DNA of 64,000 bases, from the IMG/VR virus record IMGVR_UViG_3300031951_000060, positions 36,598-100,597 of that record, one strand, 5' to 3'. Within the stretch, counting starts at the first letter, position 1, and the number at the start of each line of letters is the position of its first letter. The DNA comes from a virus. Made by a program: the position numbers and the translations under genes. Shown here piece by piece: positions 1-10,800 of this stretch. The notes beneath the pieces are model-generated. The model saw only the letters and a program-made list of their open reading frames with translations. It had not been told where the DNA came from and did no database searches.

Positions 1-3000
1 CCATCCGATAGAGCAAAGAAATATCGTGGACTAATTACTGCTATATTCCAAGATAAAGTTCCAGGATTTATGGCTGGAAGGCTTCCGTGGGGAAATGCAC
101 ATCCAATAAAGCAATCTGGGGCTATAAATATTGGAATGCCAAAAAGTTTTAAAGATGTAACTCAATCAAGACAGATTGCAGATCAAATAGATAAAACGGT
201 CAAGTCTGGCAAATTTGGTTCCATGCCACCAACAGACTTTGGAACATTAATCCAGCCATTCTCTGGTAGAAGTTTCCCGATCCGTGGAGTTGGCGGGGTA
301 TATAGAAAGCCTAACGGAGAACTAGTAGTAGTAAAGCCTACAATGGATGAAAAGACTGCTTTAGCAGAATTAAGGGCTACCCAAATAGCAAGAGAGGCAC
401 ATGGATTAATTGCTCCAAAACAGTCAATAAAAACTATGATTGACCCAACAGATGCAACAGGAAAAAGAAAAATAATTGTTTTAGAATCTCCTTACGACCC
501 AAGAATTGCTGAAGCAACTGGCAAATTTACTAAAAAGGATATGATTTCTCAATTAGTTGCATCTACATTAAGAGCAGACAAAGACTTATCTCAGTCAAAC
601 GTGTCTGGCAAAGTGTTGGCAGATGTTGGTACTGCTGGTGTATTTGATAGAGCATCTGGATTTAGAGATTTTGCCAAAGCCCTACCATCTATGGAAGAGC
701 AGGCAATGATTAATCTCCTTGGCGTAAAAGGTGGGGCAAAGAAGTTTTTTGCACAACAGACATCTGGCATAGCAGCAAAAATGAGTCCTAAACAGTATAA
801 TGAAGAAATTATTAAGGAAATTGATAGAGTCCTTCCTAGACTAAAAAATACTATTGCAAAATTTGATTTAAATCCAGCAGAACAAATAGTTTATCAAAAT
901 ATGATAAAGAGGCTAGAGGATGGACGAAAGGTAGATTGGTCAAAACTACACTCAATTCATTCTAAGGCTGGAGAGTCAATTAAAAAACTTGAGGTCGGTC
1001 AAAATAAAAAAACATATCAAGATGTTATAGATGCTCAAACTAAAAAGTTTGCCTTGGGCAATTTTGAAGAATTAAAGTCAGATCCAACTTCTAAAAATCA
1101 AATAGATACAATTGTAAAAAGATTGGCAAAAGACTCAGTCGATGAATTAGAAAAATTAAAAACTTCTAATCCTAAACAGTATGACTTAATCACAGACTTA
1201 TTACGTAAAAAGAAAATAAATAATGTTACACAGCATGATTTGCTCAAATTTGTTAAAGATGAAATGGTATATAAAGATGGATTATATTATGATAAAAAGT
1301 CTATTGAGGCAGGAACTACTCCAGCATCTGCAGGAAAGACATACGAGCAAGTCAGGAAAAATGTTTTATACAGACTTGGGCTTTTAGAAAAAGATGGTCA
1401 ATTCTCTAATATTAAAAAAATGACTGTATCAAAACTTAGATTTGATATGAGTCCTACTGATAAAAAGAGTGGTGGATGGAAACAGTCTATACCAAAAGAT
1501 TCTTTATTGTATAAAGTTTTAAGTGCAGAAGAAAAAAGATTTAAAGAAGAAAATGCTGCACAAGGGAAAAAGACTGACCCACTAAGATCCGTTAAAGAAA
1601 CAATGAAGGCTCTTGGATACACAGATAAAGAGATTGCCTATCAGTTAAGACCAGAACTTTCTCATATATCAAAAACTGGTGAATCTGGAAGAGGTGCAGA
1701 AAAATGGCTTAAGGGTACTGCATTATTTGATGCCAGGTTATTAAATAACTACATGAATACTGAAAAACGAGCCACAAATATTTTAGATTGGAACGACCAA
1801 AATAAGAATCCGTTAGGATTAACAAGAGATCAAATTAAAACATTCAGAAGTGCTGCAGACTTTATGTCAACTCAAACTCATCCAACAACAGAAGCACAGG
1901 TTAGGCTTGTTCGTTCTGCAACACAACTTGATATGATTGCTGAAGATTATTTAAATAAGCAACCAAGAAAGCCAAAGAAGTTCCCAGACCTAGGACAGGT
2001 TAGACAGTCAAGAGCATTGGCACAATTAATTGATGATAGGCTTGGAACTAGATATTATGATAAATGGATACCTAAGTTTAATTTGCCAAGTGGTCCCGCA
2101 AAGTCTCAAAATGTTTTGGTTAATCCAAATAAAGAATATATGGTTGATACAAAAACTGGAGCAATTACTAAATTAAATATTTCAAACACAGGAAGTAGGC
2201 CTCTAGGCGCTGTTGCTGATACAGGTAATACAAATGATAGAAGAGTAGTTACAGAAACTGCTACAAGAAGAGTTGCTACTGCAGGACAGGCCCGTGCATT
2301 TGCAGGAAGAACTCCTTTTGTCATGCCTGGCAGGGAAGGTGGAGATCCTAGACTTAGTAAAAATGCTCAAGGTCGTGTACAGAAGGCTGTTCAGGATCAA
2401 CAAAGACTGTTGAGATCTCAAAATAAATTTACAGAGCAACAAATTAGAGATGCTCTAAAAAGATTTAGACAAGTAAAAATACAAGAAGAATTGGCTGCTG
2501 CTAATGCACGAAAGAAGGCTCAATTAGACAGGGAAGAAATACGTAATCGTCAAACAAAACAGATTAGCGAAAAGCAAAAAGCAAAACAAGAAAGAGCAGA
2601 GCGTAAAGCAATCAGGCAAGAAAAGGTAGGAAGGTTCTCTGGAGGGGCCTCAATGGCCCTAGGAACTGCTGGTATGGCTGCAATGATGTCTGGCAATGCT
2701 GGAATGGGTATGGGGCTTATGGGGGCTTCAGCAGTGGCTGGTATGGCTCCAATGCTTGCTGGCATGGGGCCAGTTGGATGGGCCGTCACTGGTGTAACTG
2801 CTGCTGCTGGAGCATTTTATTTAGCAGATAAGGCAGCACAAAAAGCAGCAGAGTCTCAATCTAAATATGTTGATTCTATAACCGCTACAACTGAAAAAAT
2901 GTCTCAGGTTGGACAACTTACAAATAAGGTCGGGGCCAGCGAAATATATTCTAGAAAGAGACAAACCTCTGCTGCGGATAGGTATACCACTGGTTTTGAA

Positions 3001-6000
3001 AGAGGAAAAGAGCAATTTGGCGAAACATTTATAGAAAGCGAAGTAGGAAAATCAGTTTTTGAAGGGTTTAAAAAGAATCTAACTTTGGGCGGTATAGATG
3101 CTGTTAAAGCAATATCGGTACAGTTAGCAGCATATGTGTCTGATGGAGTTATGACTGCAGAGCAAGCACATAGTGTTGCGTCACAAATTGGAATTGAACT
3201 AAATAATACAACACTAATTTCTCAAATTAGTGGCCAACTATTAGACCTTATTGGTCCAGAAGGGCAGAATTTAATTACAGATCCTTTAACAGTTAGAATG
3301 AACTTGGTTCAGGCACAAATGGATCTTGCACAATCTGGAAATAAGAATTTGATGGAAGAATTTGCTAAGAGTGGCATCAATGAAGATTCATGGGCGTGGA
3401 TTACAGATATGTTTGTTGAGACAGACTATGATAAAATGTCTTCTCAACTAGCAGCAATTAATACTCAAAATCTTGAATTAAATTTGGCTCAACAAGATTC
3501 ATTATCTAAGCAGTATGATACTGAACTTAAAAAGTTGCAGGCACAAAAGGCAGCAACTACAGATAAGGCAAAACAAAAGAAAATTGATGATGAAATAGAG
3601 AATGTAGAAAAAAGAAGGCAATCTGGGCTAGAGGCACTCAGGGCAAAAAATAAAGAAATTTTAGATGATCAACTTAAAACATATAATATTGCAAGTCAAA
3701 ATTCTTCTTTAAAGAATGCATTTTTTGATTCTCTAAATGCACAAGTAAAAACTAAATATGAGGGCAATCCTTTTCTTGATTCATTTTTAGATAAATCGGC
3801 AGGACTAAAGTCAGAAGAACTAGAAGTAAAGATTAAAACAATAGTTGCTGCAGGCGATCTTGGGGTAGAAAGTGGACAAAGAATAATTGAAATTTTTGGA
3901 GATGATGAAGAAGGTCTAGAAACAACTTTAGATCTTGCATTAACTAAACATGATCCAGGGTCGGTCACACAATTAATCAATGGTTTGGGTGGAGTTGAAA
4001 ATGAAGTAGCCAAAAAAGTTTTAGTTGATGTTATGAGTAAAGATCCTAAAGAATTTGACAAGACAGCATCAGCCATAGCATTGGTACAAAAAATGGCTGG
4101 AAAAGAAATAAACATTGACACATTTTTCTCTAATAAAGATGCAGATGGAAATGAGATTGATCCTCTTGCTAAACTTAATGATTTGACAAAATCTTTAGAG
4201 GCTGTTGAGCAAATTGAAACCCCTATTACAAAAACAGCCCTAATTCAAATGAAAGAGGTTGGTGGCGTATCTTTAGACGGAATTCTGCCATTATGGGATC
4301 AATGGGAAAATCTACCAGATGAAACTAAAAAGACTGTGCTACAAGAATATGTAACTGTATATAAGACTATTACAGAGGGTGACGTAGATGCTGAAATTAA
4401 AAAGAGGGTAGCAGCAGCAGGTGGCGGTGACACGGTTCAAAGATATTACTCAACTGAAGGAGCCAGAGAATCTGTAAGGCAGCAACTTGCTGGAGCAAGA
4501 ACTATGCAGCAGGTTAACCAAGATATTGCATCAGCAGAATCTAAAATAACAGACGATGACGGTGGTGGAGGCAAAAAAGAAGATCCATATGAATGGTTGC
4601 TTACAAGATTAAAGAATGTTAGAAATGCAGCAATAAATGCTGCTGGAGGACTTGGCGAATTAAATAAGGCATTAGCAAAATCAGGCTCTAAGTCAGTAAA
4701 AAATAAATTTATGGGTATAGAGCAGCAATTAATGGGTATGAATATGAATAGACAATTCATAGACTGGGTTACTGGCATGGATCCAAAAGAGCAGGCTAAG
4801 TATGTTAAAACTGCTACAAAGAAAAATGTTAATCCGTTTACTGGTAAAAAAGAAAAAGGCATTAAAGTTGGACAAACTGTTCTAAGTTCTCAGGCTAAGA
4901 AATATGAAAAAGGACTTGATGCTGCAATAGTTGGAGACTTTAATGTTGCACAACAAAGAACACTGGATAATATTAAATATCAAGAACAAGCATATAGAAA
5001 GTTAGTTGCTGCTGGATATGATAATTTAACAATTCAGAGAATTCTTGAAGATGAGTATATGACTCAGCAAATTGCAATAGGACAAATAACTAAGGAAGAA
5101 TTAACAACAAATGCAGAATTAACAAAGCAGGTTTCAATTAGACAAAGAATTAATGGGTTAATCTCAAACGGACGAGATGCTTTACAACAACAAGCAAACA
5201 TTAAACAAATACCAGATGTTGTAAAGTTTTTTGAAAAAATGTCTAAAGAAGGAATGACCCTTTCATCTGGAGCATTAACTAGTTTGATAGGAGATCCAGA
5301 GCAACTATCAGGAGCAATTGCTGCCATGGAAGATTATGAAAGTGGTGCAGAGGGGGCAAGAGATAGACTTAAAGAGATTGTAGATGGACTTAATGCTATT
5401 AAGGCAAATTCTGATATTAAGATAGTGATAGACTATGTGCAAAAAAATCTTGCAGAAAAGGCACAGGCTGGAAAAGAAGCAGCAGAAAGAGTTCTCTCTG
5501 CAAAACGCAGCATATACTCAAACTTAACAGTTGGAGAACTTGGTGCTCAAACTGTAAAAAATCCTCTAACTGGAAATATAACTCAGGTAGGCAAATTAGC
5601 GCAAGCAAAAGTTAATGCACGATTTGCTACTTCTGCTGGTGGCCCAGGAGTCCCAACTAATATTGCTGGTCAGACACTTTCTGGAGTTCAAAAGCAAAGA
5701 GAAGAACTCGCAAGAAGAATGCAGGCTGTTCAGTTAAAGACAAGAGATATTCAGTCAAGATATTCCTCAGCACAGGACGACTTATCAAAGGCTCAAGATA
5801 ATTTAGAAAAGGCATTAGATGCTGTCGATACCAAATATGATGGATTAATTGAAACTCAAAAAGATAAGATTGATTCTATAGAAGAGCAAATAAAAACTCA
5901 ATTTGATGATAAGATTACTGTACTAAATAAAGAAAGTGGTAAGTTAAGTAATGATCTTGCCATTATGGATAATTTAGCAGAAAAAATTAATACCAAATAT

Positions 6001-7239
6001 GACAAGCAAATTGAGGCTTTGCAAAAGGTTAGTGATATAAATCAAGATATTGCAAATAGCCAAAGACAGCAATTAGATTTAGCAGATGCCCTGTCTCAAG
6101 GCGATATTGCTGCTGCTGCCCGTGCAGCACAAGAAATGAGAGCAAGTTCATCGGAGTCTATGCTTAATGCTCAAATGTCTGGGCTTGATCAGGCTAGACA
6201 AAGAGAGTTAGGTGCACTTCGTGGCGCAGAATCTGGAATGACAAGAGAGCAAATATCTGAACGTCAATTCCAAATAACTCAAGAGATATATAGATTAGAA
6301 AATGATCCAGCACGTTTGTTATTAGAGCAACAACTACAGGCTGCTCAAGCAGAAATAACTAGACTAGAAAAAGAAAGAGTAGTAGAACTTGACAAAGCCA
6401 GAGTTTTAAATGAAAAAGCAATTGCTGATGCACAAGCATTAGTTGATAAGATTAAAATAGAATTAGAAGATCAAAATAAGATTTTGGCTACACTAGAAAA
6501 ACAAGACTTAGAGTTGGAGTCGCAAGAAACATACTTGCAATCAATAGTTGATGAGGCGATTGCATTAGATGATAGCACAGGAATGACTCTTGAAAAGTGG
6601 GAAGAGACGATAACTAAGTTAATTGACGTAGAGGCTTTGGCACAAGATTATGCAATTGCTTTGGCTGCAGCCGAAGATTCAGCAGCCGCAGCAGACGCAT
6701 CTTGGCAGAGTATTTTAACTACCATCAATTCTATACCAGAAAGTGTAACAACTACACATATCATTAATGAAATTAGAAACATTACTGAAAATATTACACA
6801 ATATGTTCATACTGTTTATACCAGCAGTGGGAATACTGGTGGCAATAACGGTGGCAATAACGGTGGTAATAATGGAAATAGCGGATCAACTGGAAACAAC
6901 TCTGGCGGAGGCGGAGGAGACTTTGGACTTACCTTCATGTCAACTGGTGGAATAGTTAAGGCAAAATACTTTGCAAATGGTGGAAGGCCATTAGGTAGTG
7001 ATATTGTTCCAGCAATGTTGACGCCAGGTGAATTCGTTATGAGCAGATATGCGGTTGAAAAGTATGGGCTAGACACTATGAAGGCAATAAATGGCGGAGA
7101 AATGTCAGGCGACTCAGTGTATAATTATAGTATTAACGTAAATGTTAAGTCTGATGCTAATCCTGATGAAATTGCTAGAGCAGTAATGACACAGATTAAA
7201 CAGGTAGATTCAAAGAAACTTAGGGGAGCACGTATATAA
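1..7239 (+). CDS. Tape measure protein, 5' partial, with kinase-like N-terminal segment
   Basis: The frame is open from base 1, so the first in-frame ATG at 70 is probably internal and the true start is outside the window. At least 2,389 residues follow. Tape measure identity rests on its size, position before the tail tip genes, long coiled-coil stretches (about residues 1850-2150), a Gly/Ala-rich hydrophobic segment near 850-920, and the C-terminal GG-x-(12)-SDIVPAMLTPGEFVM signature near 2300-2325 that is common in actinophage tape measures. It sets tail length and may aid DNA entry. Odd: residues 70-200 (counted from ATG 70) carry a Gly-rich loop, VVVK, DLSQSN and DVG in the order of a kinase-like fold; see findings. 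An Asn/Gly-repeat linker lies near 2260-2285. Confidence 0.9.
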   Translation, partial: PSDRAKKYRGLITAIFQDKVPGFMAGRLPWGNAHPIKQSGAINIGMPKSFKDVTQSRQIADQIDKTVKSGKFGSMPPTDFGTLIQPFSGRSFPIRGVGGVYRKPNGELVVVKPTMDEKTALAELRATQIAREAHGLIAPKQSIKTMIDPTDATGKRKIIVLESPYDPRIAEATGKFTKKDMISQLVASTLRADKDLSQSNVSGKVLADVGTAGVFDRASGFRDFAKALPSMEEQAMINLLGVKGGAKKFFAQQTSGIAAKMSPKQYNEEIIKEIDRVLPRLKNTIAKFDLNPAEQIVYQNMIKRLEDGRKVDWSKLHSIHSKAGESIKKLEVGQNKKTYQDVIDAQTKKFALGNFEELKSDPTSKNQIDTIVKRLAKDSVDELEKLKTSNPKQYDLITDLLRKKKINNVTQHDLLKFVKDEMVYKDGLYYDKKSIEAGTTPASAGKTYEQVRKNVLYRLGLLEKDGQFSNIKKMTVSKLRFDMSPTDKKSGGWKQSIPKDSLLYKVLSAEEKRFKEENAAQGKKTDPLRSVKETMKALGYTDKEIAYQLRPELSHISKTGESGRGAEKWLKGTALFDARLLNNYMNTEKRATNILDWNDQNKNPLGLTRDQIKTFRSAADFMSTQTHPTTEAQVRLVRSATQLDMIAEDYLNKQPRKPKKFPDLGQVRQSRALAQLIDDRLGTRYYDKWIPKFNLPSGPAKSQNVLVNPNKEYMVDTKTGAITKLNISNTGSRPLGAVADTGNTNDRRVVTETATRRVATAGQARAFAGRTPFVMPGREGGDPRLSKNAQGRVQKAVQDQQRLLRSQNKFTEQQIRDALKRFRQVKIQEELAAANARKKAQLDREEIRNRQTKQISEKQKAKQERAERKAIRQEKVGRFSGGASMALGTAGMAAMMSGNAGMGMGLMGASAVAGMAPMLAGMGPVGWAVTGVTAAAGAFYLADKAAQKAAESQSKYVDSITATTEKMSQVGQLTNKVGASEIYSRKRQTSAADRYTTGFERGKEQFGETFIESEVGKSVFEGFKKNLTLGGIDAVKAISVQLAAYVSDGVMTAEQAHSVASQIGIELNNTTLISQISGQLLDLIGPEGQNLITDPLTVRMNLVQAQMDLAQSGNKNLMEEFAKSGINEDSWAWITDMFVETDYDKMSSQLAAINTQNLELNLAQQDSLSKQYDTELKKLQAQKAATTDKAKQKKIDDEIENVEKRRQSGLEALRAKNKEILDDQLKTYNIASQNSSLKNAFFDSLNAQVKTKYEGNPFLDSFLDKSAGLKSEELEVKIKTIVAAGDLGVESGQRIIEIFGDDEEGLETTLDLALTKHDPGSVTQLINGLGGVENEVAKKVLVDVMSKDPKEFDKTASAIALVQKMAGKEINIDTFFSNKDADGNEIDPLAKLNDLTKSLEAVEQIETPITKTALIQMKEVGGVSLDGILPLWDQWENLPDETKKTVLQEYVTVYKTITEGDVDAEIKKRVAAAGGGDTVQRYYSTEGARESVRQQLAGARTMQQVNQDIASAESKITDDDGGGGKKEDPYEWLLTRLKNVRNAAINAAGGLGELNKALAKSGSKSVKNKFMGIEQQLMGMNMNRQFIDWVTGMDPKEQAKYVKTATKKNVNPFTGKKEKGIKVGQTVLSSQAKKYEKGLDAAIVGDFNVAQQRTLDNIKYQEQAYRKLVAAGYDNLTIQRILEDEYMTQQIAIGQITKEELTTNAELTKQVSIRQRINGLISNGRDALQQQANIKQIPDVVKFFEKMSKEGMTLSSGALTSLIGDPEQLSGAIAAMEDYESGAEGARDRLKEIVDGLNAIKANSDIKIVIDYVQKNLAEKAQAGKEAAERVLSAKRSIYSNLTVGELGAQTVKNPLTGNITQVGKLAQAKVNARFATSAGGPGVPTNIAGQTLSGVQKQREELARRMQAVQLKTRDIQSRYSSAQDDLSKAQDNLEKALDAVDTKYDGLIETQKDKIDSIEEQIKTQFDDKITVLNKESGKLSNDLAIMDNLAEKINTKYDKQIEALQKVSDINQDIANSQRQQLDLADALSQGDIAAAARAAQEMRASSSESMLNAQMSGLDQARQRELGALRGAESGMTREQISERQFQITQEIYRLENDPARLLLEQQLQAAQAEITRLEKERVVELDKARVLNEKAIADAQALVDKIKIELEDQNKILATLEKQDLELESQETYLQSIVDEAIALDDSTGMTLEKWEETITKLIDVEALAQDYAIALAAAEDSAAAADASWQSILTTINSIPESVTTTHIINEIRNITENITQYVHTVYTSSGNTGGNNGGNNGGNNGNSGSTGNNSGGGGGDFGLTFMSTGGIVKAKYFANGGRPLGSDIVPAMLTPGEFVMSRYAVEKYGLDTMKAINGGEMSGDSVYNYSINVNVKSDANPDEIARAVMTQIKQVDSKKLRGARI

Positions 7240-7895
7240 TGGCAACATCTCAATACATGTCTGGTAGGAAAAAGTATCAAAGACCGCAGGCAATGCTTTG
7301 GTCTGAGAATTCTGGTACCCTAATTAACGGTGTTTATGTACCAAATGGGCTAGAGATAGGTCAAGATCCAGGTTCTGAATCTGATCAGTCTGTTTATGAT
7401 CAATTTTTAATATTATCAGATGATAACAGGAGTTCTATTGACTTTACCCCAACAAGAATAGAAACAAGAGAAAGAATGATTAATGGTCGTATGAGATCAT
7501 ATCATGTTGCAGATAAATTAACTATTAATACATCTTGGAATATGCTTCCTTCAAGATCATATTTTACATCTCCAGATTTCAATGCAACTACTGGAATTTC
7601 TCCACATAATGGATATGGTAGCCCAACGGGGGCTGATTTGCAATACACTACAGATGGTGGAGCAGGAGGAGTTGAGATATTAGATTGGTATGAAAATCAC
7701 CAAGGCCCTTTTTGGGTATATCTTGCATATGATAAATATTCTAATTTTAATAAAGACTCTAATCCATATGCACATTTACCACAATACAATCAATTAATAC
7801 AAATGTATTTTTCTGATTTTAATTATAGTGTTGTAAAGCGTGGCGGAACTAATTTTGATTTCTGGAATATAAGTGTAACACTGGAAGAGGTATAA
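7239..7895 (+). CDS. Minor tail / distal-tail-like protein
   Basis: A 218-residue protein whose ATG overlaps the tape measure stop by one base (TAATG). It is followed with the same overlap by the large tail tip gene. The position between tape measure and tip protein is where siphophages carry the distal tail or first minor tail protein, which joins the tail tube to the tip. The sequence is rich in Tyr, Asn and Gly, without transmembrane segments, as expected for a beta-rich virion protein. The role comes from gene order rather than a recognised motif. Confidence 0.7.
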   Translation: MATSQYMSGRKKYQRPQAMLWSENSGTLINGVYVPNGLEIGQDPGSESDQSVYDQFLILSDDNRSSIDFTPTRIETRERMINGRMRSYHVADKLTINTSWNMLPSRSYFTSPDFNATTGISPHNGYGSPTGADLQYTTDGGAGGVEILDWYENHQGPFWVYLAYDKYSNFNKDSNPYAHLPQYNQLIQMYFSDFNYSVVKRGGTNFDFWNISVTLEEV

Positions 7896-10800
7896 TGTTT
7901 CAGGCTGAAGAATTAAAATTACATTTAGAGAGTTCTTCAACAATAAGAACTCAAACCGCCATTATCGCTGAATGGAATATGAATATAGCAAACAACATAT
8001 TCAGAATTGGCAACTATAGATATAGGCCATCATCAGACTCATCTGATAAATATAAAATAATTCCAAATACTTTTGACGTTAATGATCTTGGCAATTTCTA
8101 TACTGGTGCAACAGATGCCGATATCATAATAGATGGCGGAGTTAGTCCAGAAGACAATGATCAGCCATGGTTTTTATTTCCACAAAATAAAAAAAATAAA
8201 ATGTTGTATTCGCTAGAAGATTGTTTTAAAAAATTTAGACCAAGATCTGGAATTAATAAGGCTGTTTATTTTCCAGGAAGAAAACTACACCATTCTAATC
8301 TAAACATGTCTAATCGCCCCAGATACTACATGGCAGACAAAAATGATAACTTTAAATATTGGACATCTTTTAGAACAGATAGTGGTACATTAAGGGGCAT
8401 AGCAAACAAGCCTTTGAACGGGCAGCAGTATATAGATGATGCCGCACCATTTGTTGTGTATGATAACCCAGTACCATCTAATAGGGTCATTATAAAAATG
8501 CAAACAAATGTTGGCTCAGTTGACCTGGGTCCCTTCTCAAACTCCTCTGGTTCATTTTCAGATCCCTTGTATGGAGAGCAAAATAAGACAACTCCAGTTA
8601 AGTGGAAAGTTCAATCTCTACAAAATAATAATTGGGTGGATATTATTAGTTTTAATTCTGGCAGTAGAAGAAGAAATGGTACACCGATTATTAAAAGTGA
8701 CGGATATGTAGAACTATCTTATGGGCTAAAGGTTCCTGAAAAGTATCGTGATTATTTTGTTCGTGCTGAAGAATATACACATGAAGATTTTCTGCCAGAA
8801 AAATCAATAAACGGATATGCATATTTAATTAAGGAAAATGAAGAAGATCTTGGCGTTTATCATATATGGTTTAATAGCGCATGGGAAACTTTTACGCCAG
8901 AATATGGGTGGCTTTTAGAAGAAGAAACAGTAGATAGACTAACAAATTTTGTTACAAATTTTGTAGACCCATTTAAATTTATATCTGATTCAGATGGAAG
9001 ATCTATATTCCGTGAATTTGAATATATAAAAGGGCTAAGAATTGTAGTCGATACAATGAACAAAGTAGACTCTACTTTCGATCTTATTGAACTTTCTCCA
9101 AGACTTTCTGCCGATATTACAGATACTGTGGTTGGTTTCGATGTATCAAAGACTGCCTCTGATTTAGGGGCAAGTGGCTTGCCAGTTGGACAATTACTGG
9201 CATCAACTGGTACTATTAATATATTTGATTATAATAATTCATTTAATGAAAATAATACTAATAGCATAATTAGTCCTTATACCTCTCAAAACATCCAGAT
9301 TAAGTTTTATGATGTTGTTGTTAATGTAGATGGTTATGATTACTTTGTACCCATCAAAACCATGTATTCAGAAGGATTTCCCTCATATTCTCATTCTGAC
9401 AGGAAAGTAGATTTAACCCTTAGAGATTTATACTTTTATTTTGAATCATTAAAGGCACCAGAAATGTTAGTGACCAATGTTTCTTTGAGTTATGCTATCT
9501 CTTTGTTGTTAGATTCTGTAGGCTTTTCTAATTATGTTTTTAAGCGGATCAATGGAGAAAAAGAGTTAATTATTCCTTTTTTCTATATACCACCAGACAA
9601 AACAGTTGCAGAAATACTAAATGATTTAGCAATTTCTAGTCAAACTGCTATGTTTTTTGATGAATATAATAATTTTGTTATGATGAGTAAAAATTATATG
9701 TTGCCAGATGTATCACAAAGAGATATAGACATAACTTTGCGTGGTTCTGACGACTTTATAGACTCTGGAGTTATTGAGAATAAAAATAAAAATATTTCTT
9801 TGACTAACATTGTAGACATTTCATCTGAGGATAGGAATGTATATAATGATGGGGTAATTAACTATAGCACAAGATATATCCAAAGATCATACGGAAGCAT
9901 TAAGCAAGCCTCAATGATAGATAATGAGGTCGCTGCAAAAAATTGGATATATAAACCAGCCCTTCTATGGGAAGTTTCTGGAGATCAGAATATAAGATCA
10001 ATCAATAATGAGGTAAGTGATCAATCATCATATAACTTAGCGGCGATTCCGCTAAACTCAAATTTAACCTCTGCAGTTCCAGAGGTAGTTGGAAATAGAC
10101 TAACTAACAATGTAATAGACTTGGGCGAAGCAGTATATTGGCTTGGAAGATATAACGGATATCTTTACGCAAATGGTGAAATAATTAAATTTGATGCCGT
10201 TCAGTATAATATACCTGGAGCAGAAAAAAATATTATTAAAGAAGAATTAAATGGTACCATATCCTACACAACGCAAACTGTTGGGGCGGTAGGGAATGTC
10301 TGGATTAGTAGTAACCAAGAGTACCAAGACTATATGTCAAAATTAGTGTTTAATGGAAAGATTTATCCAACAGGTCTTGTTCGTATATATGCGGAGCCAA
10401 AGTATGAAGACATTAACGGTATAACTGTAATGAAAAATGGACCAGTTACAACACATGGTCGTGGACAATTTGGCACAGAGATTGTTGAGCACAGCGCTGG
10501 CTTATCCAATGAATGGAAGAGCGACTCTTTTGTTCGTGGTGTTAATATGGAAAGTAAGCATTTATTTGGTTTGACTAATGGAGATATTTTAGATAATTCT
10601 GCTATTGCGTCAAAGTCTTTGACAACGGGGGTTGCTGGAGCAAATAACACAAAAGCAAAAGATAATACTAGAAGTAGTATTATTAAAAACTTTTTGTCAT
10701 ATTCATATTTAAATGAGTCACAAAATAATACAAATAAATCGACACAGGCTGGATCAGTTCAATCTTCAGCATTAGTTATGGCTGGACCATCATTTAGTAC

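Noticed and set aside
1398-5608. Several 60-140 codon minus-strand frames inside the tape measure gene
   Set aside because: They lie within the tape measure coding frame, lack ribosome sites and have composition expected from its reverse complement.
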